Positions 50,583 through 57,631 of a stretch of DNA of 57,631 nt are shown piece by piece. Each line of letters starts with the position of its first letter. The first letter of the stretch is position 1. The DNA comes from Mangrovicoccus algicola (GTDB taxonomy: Bacteria; Pseudomonadota; Alphaproteobacteria; Rhodobacterales; Rhodobacteraceae), in the NCBI RefSeq assembly GCF_014903745.1, contig NZ_JACVXA010000033.1, positions 1-57,631 on the forward strand. Reading direction: 5' to 3'. The translations under genes and the position numbers were made by a program. The notes below the pieces were generated by a model that saw only the letters and a program-made list of their open reading frames with translations, made no database searches and was not told where the DNA came from.

Positions 50583-51425
50583 ATGGTATCGCTCCGTTCC
50601 GCCCCGCCCCGCGTGATCCCGGGGCTGTCGCTGTCGCTGGGCATCACGCTCCTGTTCGTGACGCTTGTCATCCTCTTGCCGCTGTCGGGTCTGGCCTGGC
50701 AGCTGGCGCAGCTGGACCTGGCCGATTACCTGCGCATCATCGGATCCGAACGGACGCTGGCGGCGCTGCGCGTCACGGTCACGGCGGCGGCGATGGCGAC
50801 GCTGTTCAACGGCATCTTCGGCTTCATCGTGGCCTGGGTGCTGGTGCGCTACCGCTTTCCCGGCCGCGAGACGCTGGATGCGGTGATCGACCTGCCCTTC
50901 GCGCTGCCCACGGCGGTGGCGGGGATCGCGCTGGTCTCGCTCTATGACGGCTCGGGCTGGATGGGGCGGCTGCTGGAGCCGCTGGGCATCCAGATCGCCT
51001 ATAGCTGGTGGGGCATCGTCACGGCGATGACCTTCACCTCCTTTCCCTTCGCCGTCCGCGCGCTGCAGCCCGCCATCGAGGAACTGGATCCCGACGAGGA
51101 ACGCGCGGCGCTGACCCTGGGGGCCTCGGGGCCCGCGCTGTTCCTGCGGGTGATCCTGCGGCCGCTGATGCCCGCGATCCTGACCGGGGTGGGGCTGTCC
51201 TTCGTGCGCTCGCTGGGCGAATTCGGGGCGGTGATCTTCATCGCGGGCAACATGCCCTACGAGACCGAGATCGCCTCGCTGCTGATCCTGATCCGGCTGG
51301 ACGAATTCGACTACCCGGCCGCCGCCGCCATCGCGGGCACGCTGCTGGGCGCCTCGCTGGTGCTGCTGGCGGCGATCAACATCGCCCAGCACCGGATGCA
51401 GGCCTATCTGAGGGAGGCCCGCTGA
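50583..51425 (+). CDS. cysT: Sulfate ABC transporter permease CysT (CysU)
   Basis: First permease subunit, 280 residues, six membrane segments. Start at 50583 with GAGG 8 nt upstream; a GTG 9 nt earlier is also in frame. The EAA-loop region is ALTLGASGPALFLRVILRPLMPAI; other CysT signatures are VIDLPFALPTAVAGIALVSLYD and RSLGEFGAVIFIAGNMPY. The stop overlaps the next start (TGATG). Confidence 0.93.
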   Translation: MVSLRSAPPRVIPGLSLSLGITLLFVTLVILLPLSGLAWQLAQLDLADYLRIIGSERTLAALRVTVTAAAMATLFNGIFGFIVAWVLVRYRFPGRETLDAVIDLPFALPTAVAGIALVSLYDGSGWMGRLLEPLGIQIAYSWWGIVTAMTFTSFPFAVRALQPAIEELDPDEERAALTLGASGPALFLRVILRPLMPAILTGVGLSFVRSLGEFGAVIFIAGNMPYETEIASLLILIRLDEFDYPAAAAIAGTLLGASLVLLAAINIAQHRMQAYLREAR

Positions 51426-52228
51426 TGCTGCGCCGCCTGCTGATCCTGGCCGCGCTGGCCTTCACCGTGATCGTCGTCATCCTGCCGGTCGTGTCGATCT
51501 TCCACCGTGCCTTCGCCGAGGGGGCAGGGGCCTACTGGACCGCCGTCTCGGATCCCGAGACGCTGGCCGCGATCCGGCTGACCATCGTCACCGCGCTGAT
51601 CGTGCTGCCCCTGAACACCGTCTTCGGGCTGGCCGCGGCCTGGGCCATCGCAAGGTTCGAGTTTCCCGGCCGCAGGCTCCTCCTGATCGTGATCGAGGCG
51701 CCCTTCGCCGTCTCGCCGGTGGTGGCAGGGCTGTGCTTCCTGCTGATCTACGGTGCCTATGGCCCGGTCGGCGCGGCGCTGGCCGACTATAACATCCAGC
51801 TGATGTTCAACCTCACCGGCATCGTGCTGGTCTCGGCCTTCATCACCTGCCCCTTCGTGGTGCGCGAGGTGCTGCCGGTGCTGCAGGTCACCGGGCTGGA
51901 CGAGGAGAAGGCGGCGCTGACGCTCGGCGCGAATGGCTGGCAGATGTTCCGCCATATCGTGCTGCCCAATGTGTCCTGGGGGCTGGCCTATGGCGTCATC
52001 CTCTCGGCGGCGCGGGCGATGGGCGAATTCGGCGCGGTCAGCGTGGTTTCGGGGGCGATCCGCGGCCAGACCATGACCCTGCCGCTGCAGGTGGAACTGA
52101 TGTATAACGACTACAACGCCACCGGCGCCTTTGCCGCCGCCACGCTCCTGACATTCCTGGCGCTGGCCACGCTGGCGCTGCGGGGGCTTCTGCACCATTT
52201 CGGTCCGAAGAGGGATCAGGCCGCATGA
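51425..52228 (+). CDS. cysW: Sulfate ABC transporter permease CysW
   Basis: Second permease, 267 residues, six membrane segments. EAAL-type loop in EEKAALTLGANGWQMFRHIVLPN; other signatures are EAPFAVSPVVAGLCFLLIYG and RAMGEFGAVSVVSGAIRGQTMTLPL. Start ATG overlaps the cysT stop; its stop overlaps the cysA start by 4 nt (ATGA). The complete set of two permeases and one ATPase is coupled. Confidence 0.93.
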   Translation: MLRRLLILAALAFTVIVVILPVVSIFHRAFAEGAGAYWTAVSDPETLAAIRLTIVTALIVLPLNTVFGLAAAWAIARFEFPGRRLLLIVIEAPFAVSPVVAGLCFLLIYGAYGPVGAALADYNIQLMFNLTGIVLVSAFITCPFVVREVLPVLQVTGLDEEKAALTLGANGWQMFRHIVLPNVSWGLAYGVILSAARAMGEFGAVSVVSGAIRGQTMTLPLQVELMYNDYNATGAFAAATLLTFLALATLALRGLLHHFGPKRDQAA

Positions 52229-52950
52229 CATTCGACATCCGCAACATCCGCAAGTCCTTCGAGGGCACCGAGGTTCTCAAGGACGTGTCGATGGAGATCG
52301 GCACCGGCGAATTCGTCGCGCTGCTGGGTCCCTCGGGCTCCGGCAAGACGACATTGCTGAACATCGTGGCGGGGCTGCAGCATCCCGATAGCGGCACGCT
52401 CAGCCTCGATGGCGAGGACATCACCCGGCTGAGTGCCGGGGCACGCCATTTCGGCATGGTCTTCCAGTCCTACGCGCTGTTCCGCCACATGAGCGTGGCG
52501 GAGAATATCGGCTTCGGGCTGAAGGTCATGCCGCGCGGCAGCCGCCCGTCGCGGCGGCAGATCGCGGCGCGGGTGGAGGAACTGCTGGAGATGATCGAGC
52601 TGCCGGGGCTGGGCGAGCGCTATCCCGCGCAGCTCTCGGGCGGGCAGCGCCAGCGCGTCGCCATGGCCCGGGCGCTGGCGATCAATCCGCGGCTGCTGCT
52701 GATGGATGAACCCTTCTCGGCGCTCGATGCGCAGGTGCGCCAGTCGCTGCGCGCCTCGGTGCGCGACCTGCAGCAGAAGATCGGCGTCGCCGCCATCCTC
52801 GTCACCCATGACCGGGCCGAAGCCTGGGCGCTGGCCGACCGGATCGCGGTGATGGGCGAGGGGCGCATCCTGCAATATGACCGCCCCGAGCGCCTGCGCG
52901 AGGCCCCGGCCTCCGAGGCGGTGCGGGTTCTGGCGGCAGACGCGTCCTGA
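52225..52950 (+). CDS. cysA: Sulfate ABC transporter ATPase CysA, short form
   Basis: Nucleotide-binding subunit, 241 residues. Walker A GPSGSGKTT, Q-loop in FGMVFQSYALF, signature QLSGGQRQRVAMARAL, Walker B LLLMDEPFSALD and H-loop VTHDRAEAWALADR are all intact. It is much shorter than typical CysA (about 330-360), and the C-terminal TOBE/regulatory domain is missing; the protein ends naturally with EAVRVLAADAS. So transport should work, but regulation through the TOBE domain is absent. Confidence 0.93.
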   Translation: MTFDIRNIRKSFEGTEVLKDVSMEIGTGEFVALLGPSGSGKTTLLNIVAGLQHPDSGTLSLDGEDITRLSAGARHFGMVFQSYALFRHMSVAENIGFGLKVMPRGSRPSRRQIAARVEELLEMIELPGLGERYPAQLSGGQRQRVAMARALAINPRLLLMDEPFSALDAQVRQSLRASVRDLQQKIGVAAILVTHDRAEAWALADRIAVMGEGRILQYDRPERLREAPASEAVRVLAADAS

Positions 52951-53100
52951 CCCGCCCGCGATAGCCGGATCCTATCAGCCGACGAAAGTTTGATCTTGAA
53001 TCACGGCTGAAAAAGGCGTTGATCGCCGCCGAAGCTGCGGTGCAGCATCGGCCGCTTCGCGGCCGGGGCACCGCCGGAACCGGAAGAAGCGAGCAGATCA

Positions 53101-55389
53101 TTGGCCAGGGATGACGTGACGGGCAAGCCGTCCAGCGCGGCGGGCGGCTGGGGAGCCTTGAAAAGCGTGGGCCGCCACCTGATGGGCAGCCGCGCCCCCC
53201 TGTCGGGGGCGCAGACCATGCTGCGCGCCAACCAGCCCGACGGGTTCGACTGCCCGGGCTGCGCCTGGGGTGATCCCGAACACGGGTCCTCCTTCGAATT
53301 CTGCGAGAACGGCGTGAAGGCCGTCGCCTGGGAGGCCACGCGCGACCGGGTGACGCCCGAATTCTTCGCCGCCCATACCGTGACCGAGCTGCGCGGCTGG
53401 TCTGATCACGACCTGGAGTACCAGGGCCGGCTGACCCATCCGCTGCGCTACGACGCCGCGACCGACCGCTATCTGCCGGTCGACTGGGACACTGCCTTTG
53501 GCGAAATCGGCGCCGCGCTGAAGGCGCTGCCGCATCCGGATGCCGCGGAATTCTACACTTCGGGCCGCGCCAGCAACGAGGCTGCGTTCCTCTACCAGGC
53601 TTTCGTGCGGCTCTTCGGGACCAACAACTTCCCCGACTGTTCCAACATGTGCCACGAGGCCAGCGGCGTCGCGCTGTCGGCCGCCATCGGCATCGGCAAG
53701 GGCACCGTCCTCCTGGAGGATTTCGAGCTGGCCGACGCGATCTTCGTGGTCGGCCAGAACCCGGGCACCAACCATCCGCGGATGCTGGCGGATCTGCGCC
53801 GGGCGACCGCGCGCGGCGCGCGCGTGGTGGCAGTGAACCCGCTGAAGGAAAAGGGGCTGAAACGCTTCGCCGATCCGCAGGACAAGCTGGAGATGATCCA
53901 GGGCGGCAGCCGTCCGACCTCCACCGATTTCCTCTGCCCGCGGCTGGGGGGCGACATGGCGCTGTTCCGCGGGATGGCGAAACTGGTCTTCGCCGCCGAG
54001 GACCGCGCGCAGGCGGAGGGGCGTCCGCCGGTGCTGGATCACGCCTTCATCGCCGCCCATACCGAGGGGCTCGCCGACTGGCGGGCCGAGGTGGAGGCGA
54101 CGGGCTGGTCCGAGATCGAGGCGCAATCCGGCCTGAGCCGCGACGAGATCGCCCATGCCGCGGGGATCTACATGGAGGCGGACCGGGTGATCCTGACCTG
54201 GGCCATGGGCATCACCCAGCACCGCCATTCGGTCGCCACCATCCGCGAGATGACCAACCTGATGTTCCTGCGCGGCAATATCGGGCGGCCCGGCGCGGGG
54301 CTGTGCCCGGTGCGCGGCCATTCCAACGTGCAGGGCGACCGCACGGTGGGGATCAACGAGAAACCCGCTGCCGCCTTCCTCGACGCGATGGAGCGCGAGC
54401 TGGGCGTGCCGATGCCGCGCGCGCCGGGGCATAACGTGCTGGGGGCGATCGGCGCGATGCTGGACGGCAGCGCGAAGGCCTTCGTCGCGCTCGGCGGCAA
54501 TTTCGCCCGCGCCACGCCCGACAGCGCGCTGATCGCGGCGGCGATGATGCGGCTGGATCTGACCGTGAACATCGCGACCAAGCTCAATCACGGCCACCTC
54601 CTGCCCGGGCGCGCCTCCTATATCCTGCCCTGCCTGGGCCGGACCGAGATCGACCGCAACGCCGCAGGCGACCGCCAGATCGTGTCGGTCGAGGATTCCA
54701 TGGGCATGGTGCACGGATCGGGCGGGATCAACCTGCCCGCCGCGCCGGGGCTGAGATCCGAGATCGCCATCGTCGCGGGGATTGCCGCCGCCACGGTCGG
54801 CTCGCAGGTGCTGGACTGGGACGCGCTGGCCCAGGATCATGACGCGATCCGCGACATGATCGCCCGGGTCCTGCCCGATTTCGGCGATTTCAACACCACG
54901 CTGCGCCGCCCGCGCGGGTTCCGGCTGCGCAACCGCGCGGCGGAACGGATCTGGACGACGCCGTCGGGGCGCGCGGTCTTCGACGCGCGGCCGCTGCCCG
55001 AGGCGACCGAATGGCAGCAGGCGGCGGGGCAGGCGGGCACCTTCGTTTTGCAGACCTTCCGCTCGCATGACCAGTACAACACCACGATCTACGGCATGGA
55101 TGACCGCTATCGCGGGGTGTTCCGCGAACGCCGCGTGGTCTTCATGCATCCCGGCGACATCGCGCGCCTGGGGCTGGAGCCGGGCGCGCGCGTCACGCTG
55201 CGCGGGCTTCACGAGGACGGGGTGGAGCGGGTCGTCGAAGGGTTCCGCCTGGTCTCCCACGACATCCCCACGGGCTGCATCGCGGGGTACTATCCCGAGC
55301 TGAACGCGCTGGTGCCCCACGGGCTTTTCGGCGAGCAGAGCCATACCCCCGTGTCCAAATCGGTGCTGGTGCGGGTCGAGGCAGCCTGA
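53101..55389 (+). CDS. FdhF/YdeP-family molybdopterin oxidoreductase (formate dehydrogenase-like)
   Basis: Cytoplasmic molybdopterin-guanine-dinucleotide enzyme of the YdeP type, 762 residues. Cysteines C51 and C54 (FDCPGCAWGDP) plus C68 (FEFCENG) probably bind a [4Fe-4S] cluster. C184 in CSNMCHEASG aligns with the Sec/Cys molybdenum ligand of FdhF. MGD-binding motifs include VGQNPGTNHPRMLADLR, RGHSNVQGDRT and the C-terminal SHDIPTGCIAGYYPELN. The TTG start keeps AGGWGALKSV, typical of YdeP N-termini; no good ribosome site is visible, and a GGCCGC-TTC-GCGGCC hairpin precedes it at 53050-53064. The gene lies 150 bp after cysA. Next to purU, which releases formate, formate oxidation is a reasonable role, but YdeP homologues are not proven formate dehydrogenases. 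Confidence 0.88.
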   Translation: MARDDVTGKPSSAAGGWGALKSVGRHLMGSRAPLSGAQTMLRANQPDGFDCPGCAWGDPEHGSSFEFCENGVKAVAWEATRDRVTPEFFAAHTVTELRGWSDHDLEYQGRLTHPLRYDAATDRYLPVDWDTAFGEIGAALKALPHPDAAEFYTSGRASNEAAFLYQAFVRLFGTNNFPDCSNMCHEASGVALSAAIGIGKGTVLLEDFELADAIFVVGQNPGTNHPRMLADLRRATARGARVVAVNPLKEKGLKRFADPQDKLEMIQGGSRPTSTDFLCPRLGGDMALFRGMAKLVFAAEDRAQAEGRPPVLDHAFIAAHTEGLADWRAEVEATGWSEIEAQSGLSRDEIAHAAGIYMEADRVILTWAMGITQHRHSVATIREMTNLMFLRGNIGRPGAGLCPVRGHSNVQGDRTVGINEKPAAAFLDAMERELGVPMPRAPGHNVLGAIGAMLDGSAKAFVALGGNFARATPDSALIAAAMMRLDLTVNIATKLNHGHLLPGRASYILPCLGRTEIDRNAAGDRQIVSVEDSMGMVHGSGGINLPAAPGLRSEIAIVAGIAAATVGSQVLDWDALAQDHDAIRDMIARVLPDFGDFNTTLRRPRGFRLRNRAAERIWTTPSGRAVFDARPLPEATEWQQAAGQAGTFVLQTFRSHDQYNTTIYGMDDRYRGVFRERRVVFMHPGDIARLGLEPGARVTLRGLHEDGVERVVEGFRLVSHDIPTGCIAGYYPELNALVPHGLFGEQSHTPVSKSVLVRVEAA

Positions 55390-55420
55390 GCGAAGCCCGG
55401 CCGGCCCCGCCGCAAGCGGC

Positions 55421-56725
55421 TCAGATGCGGATGCCGTAGCGGCTGATCTTGTCGTTCAGCGTGCGCCGCGCGATCCCGAGGGCGCGCGCGGCGCGTTCGG
55501 TATTGCCGCGGCAGCGTTCCAGCGCCTGGCGGATTTCCCGGGCCTCGAAGGCCGCGACCCGCTCGGTCAGCGGGGCGGGGGGACCGGCCGGGGCGGCCGC
55601 GCTTTCGGGCAGGTCCAGTCCCAGCGCCGCGCGTTCGGCCATGGCGCGCAGCTCGCGCACGTTGCCCGGCCAGGGACGGGCCATCAGCCGCTGGCGCATC
55701 GGGTAATCGGGCACCGGCGCCGGGCGGCCATGGCGGGCGGCGGCCAGCCCGGCGAAATGGCTGAAAAGCAGGAGGATGTCCTCGCCGCGGGCGCGCAGCG
55801 GCTCCACCTCGATTTCGGCCCCGGCCAGGCGGTAGAACAGGTCCGCGCGGAAACTGCCATCCAGGGTCAGGTCGCGCAGCCCGGTCTTGGAGGTGGCGAC
55901 GATGCGCAGGTCCAGCTGCCGCAGCCGGTTTTCGCCCAGCCTTTCGACCGCCCGTTCCTCCAGCGCGCGCAGCAGCTTGGGCTGGATCGCGGCGGGCATC
56001 GCCTCGACCTCGTCCAGAAGAAGGGTGCCGCCCGAGGCGGTCTCCAGCTTGCCGGGGCGGTCGGCCGCGCCGGGAAAGGCGCCGGCGACATGGCCGAAGA
56101 TCTCGATCTCGAACAGGCTCTCGGGCAGCGCGGCGCAGTTCAGCGCCACGAAGGGTCCGGCGGCGCGCGGGCTGGCGGCATGCAGCGCGCGGGCGACCAG
56201 TTCCTTGCCGGTGCCGGTCTCGCCCGTCACCAGGATGTCGAGCCCGGTCGGGGCAAGCGCGGCGATGCGGGCGCGCAGCGCCTCGGTGGCGGCGGACCGT
56301 CCCAGCAGACCGGCCTCCTCGCGGCGCGCGATATAGGCCTGCAGCCGTCCGATCTCGGCTCGCGCGGCGCGGGTGCGCAGGCCGCGTTCGATCACCGCCA
56401 GCAGATGCATGCCGTCATAGGGTTTCTCCAGGAAATCCTCGGCCCCCGCCCGCATGGCCTGCACCGCCTGGGCCAGGTCGCCATGACCCGAGATCAGCAC
56501 GACCGGGCAGTCCGGATCGCGGTCGCGCAAGGCCTCCAGCAGGGCCTGCCCGTCCATGACCGGCATGCGCAGGTCGCTCAGCACGAGGTCGGGCCGCGTC
56601 GGCGCCGCCAGCGCGCGGCTGCCATCGGCGAAGCCCTCCGCGCGGTAGCCGGCCGCGCTGACCAGGTCGCACAGCGCGGCGCGATGCGCGGCGTCATCCT
56701 CCACCACATGGATCAGCGGGGTCAT
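55421..56725 (-). CDS. dctD: Sigma-54-dependent response regulator (DctD/NtrC family)
   Basis: 434 residues. Receiver domain with phosphorylatable D51 (LVLSDLRMPVMDG) and KP motif in FLEKPYDGM. AAA+ domain with Walker A GETGTGKE and Walker B GGTLLLDEVE. The sigma-54 contact loop reads GAFPGA (56066-56083) instead of GAFTGA. A FIS-type HTH at the C-terminus (RGNTERAARALGIARRTLNDKI) completes the protein. The start overlaps the kinase gene by 4 nt, so the two are co-translated. DctD-type by architecture and partner; no dicarboxylate transporter gene is in view, so the target could lie beyond the edge. Confidence 0.9.
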   Translation of the reverse strand: MTPLIHVVEDDAAHRAALCDLVSAAGYRAEGFADGSRALAAPTRPDLVLSDLRMPVMDGQALLEALRDRDPDCPVVLISGHGDLAQAVQAMRAGAEDFLEKPYDGMHLLAVIERGLRTRAARAEIGRLQAYIARREEAGLLGRSAATEALRARIAALAPTGLDILVTGETGTGKELVARALHAASPRAAGPFVALNCAALPESLFEIEIFGHVAGAFPGAADRPGKLETASGGTLLLDEVEAMPAAIQPKLLRALEERAVERLGENRLRQLDLRIVATSKTGLRDLTLDGSFRADLFYRLAGAEIEVEPLRARGEDILLLFSHFAGLAAARHGRPAPVPDYPMRQRLMARPWPGNVRELRAMAERAALGLDLPESAAAPAGPPAPLTERVAAFEAREIRQALERCRGNTERAARALGIARRTLNDKISRYGIRI

Positions 56726-57631
56726 TCGGCGGCCTCCCGTCCGGTCGCGTCCTCGATCAGCGGCAGGATCACCGAGACCTCCGCCCCCGCGCCGGGATCG
56801 GAACGGATCTCCAGCCGCCCGCCGAATTGCTGCACCACTTCGAAACAGATCGCCAGCCCCAGTCCCAGCCCCTCGCCGCCGTGCGCCGAGAAGAAGGGCT
56901 CCGTCACCCGCGGCAGCAGCTCGGCGGGGATGCCGGGCCCGGTATCGCGCACCGACAGCACCAGGTTGCGCGCGGTCTGACGGATGGCCAGGGTCACGAC
57001 GCCGTCGCCCGGCTCCACCGCGGCGATGGCATTGTGCAGCAGGTTGACCAGCACCTGTTCCAGCCGCGCGTGGCCGGCATTGACCATCGGATCGCCCGCG
57101 GGGGGGCTGAAATCCAGCTGGATGCCCGCCGCATCCGCCTGCGGCCGCGCCAGCGCCAGCGCCGAGCGCGCGACCTCGGCCACGGGAACGGGCGAGAGCG
57201 GCGCCGCCTCCTGGCGCGAGAAGTTCTTCAGGTGGCGGGTCATGCGCTGCATCCGCCGTATCTGTCCGCGCGCGGACTGAAGCCGGGCGGCGGTCTGTTC
57301 GGGGGCGCGGGAGAGGCCGAACTCGGCGGCGGTCAGCGTCGCCTCCATGGCCGCCAGCGGCTGGCTCACCTCATGGACGATCGCTGCCGACATCCGTCCC
57401 AGCGCGGCCATCTTCTCGGATTGCACCAGAGTGGCCTGGGCGGCGCGCAGATCGGCCTCGGCGCGGCGGCGGGCCTCGATCTCGCGCGCCAGCGCGGCGG
57501 TGCGGTCGCGGACCTTCTGCTCCATCACCTCGCTCTGGCGCAGGCGCAGCGCGATGAGCCGCCTGCGATGGCGCCGCATGTCGGCCAGTCCCAGACCCAG
57601 CAGCGCCGCCAGCAGCGCCAGCCCCCCGGCC
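56722..57631 (-). CDS. dctB: Sensor histidine kinase, DctB-like (N-terminus beyond window edge)
   Basis: C-terminal ~300 residues of a membrane sensor kinase. The visible part starts in the last membrane helix (GLALLAALLGLGLADM), then a coiled-coil linker (DRTAALAREIEARRRAEADL), the phosphoacceptor H-box AIVHEVSQPLAAME, and the ATPase domain with N-box NLLHNAIAAVE, G1 DTGPGIP and GLGLGLAICFEVVQQFGG. The HEVSQPLAAM form is typical of DctB. Partner of the downstream response regulator. The periplasmic sensor domain that would identify the ligand lies outside the window. Confidence 0.88.
   Translation of the reverse strand, partial: AGGLALLAALLGLGLADMRRHRRRLIALRLRQSEVMEQKVRDRTAALAREIEARRRAEADLRAAQATLVQSEKMAALGRMSAAIVHEVSQPLAAMEATLTAAEFGLSRAPEQTAARLQSARGQIRRMQRMTRHLKNFSRQEAAPLSPVPVAEVARSALALARPQADAAGIQLDFSPPAGDPMVNAGHARLEQVLVNLLHNAIAAVEPGDGVVTLAIRQTARNLVLSVRDTGPGIPAELLPRVTEPFFSAHGGEGLGLGLAICFEVVQQFGGRLEIRSDPGAGAEVSVILPLIEDATGREAAE

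Noticed and set aside
53098-55344. Minus-strand frame of ~748 codons opposite the molybdoenzyme gene
   Set aside because: Shadow frame; the plus strand carries the iron-sulfur and MGD-binding motifs.

Overview
The window is GC-rich DNA of an alphaproteobacterium, most likely Rhodobacteraceae/Paracoccaceae. The signs are a repABC replication module with GTTNNNNGCNNNNAAC-type centromere palindromes, a general L-amino-acid (Aap) permease, N-methylglutamate-pathway genes and very high GC. The repABC genes mean that at least this part belongs to a plasmid or chromid, so most of the content should be read as accessory. No tRNA, rRNA, CRISPR array or insertion sequence was seen.

Layout. (1) 1-606: edge fragment of an amino-acid ABC permease. 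(2) 670-16.7 kb: a secreted giant-protein locus, made of a GntR regulator, an HlyD-type adaptor, a type I secretion ATPase with a degenerate C39 domain, an 11.1-kb gene for a 3,703-residue MARTX-type protein and a small leader gene. The N-terminus and glycine-rich repeats resemble Vibrio RtxA, but I find no effector or cysteine-protease domain. A GTATAC-centred operator sits in front of the regulator, the exporter operon and the giant-protein operon. (3) 17-22.5 kb: an alpha/beta hydrolase, two SDR oxidoreductases, an SSS symporter and a membrane-anchored protein of unknown function. (4) 22.6-29 kb: a GlxA-type AraC regulator divergent from soxBDAG (heterotetrameric sarcosine oxidase). (5) 29-33.1 kb: an orphan CofD-like protein, a bacterial voltage-gated sodium channel, a predicted small RNA and a second, three-module RTX protein. 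(6) 33.4-37 kb: repA-repB-ctRNA-repC with two identical 16-bp parS palindromes. (7) 37-49.3 kb: XRE-cupin regulator, mgsABC, gmaS, a second GlxA-type regulator, a second sox-like tetramer (mgdABCD) and purU. (8) 49.4-55.4 kb: a sulfate-type ABC transporter and a YdeP/FdhF-like molybdopterin oxidoreductase. (9) 55.4 kb to the end: a DctD/DctB-type two-component pair, the kinase running off the edge.

How the parts fit. Regions 4, 7 and 8 read as a methylated-amine and one-carbon module. GmaS makes gamma-glutamylmethylamide from methylamine, MgsABC transfers the methylamino group to give N-methylglutamate, and MgdABCD oxidises it, passing the methyl group to tetrahydrofolate. PurU releases formate from 10-formyl-THF, and the FdhF-like enzyme could oxidise it. 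SoxBDAG performs the equivalent oxidation on sarcosine. Region 2 is the most unusual part: a MARTX-type scaffold on an alphaproteobacterial repABC replicon, apparently without toxin cargo, with its own exporter and a shared candidate operator.
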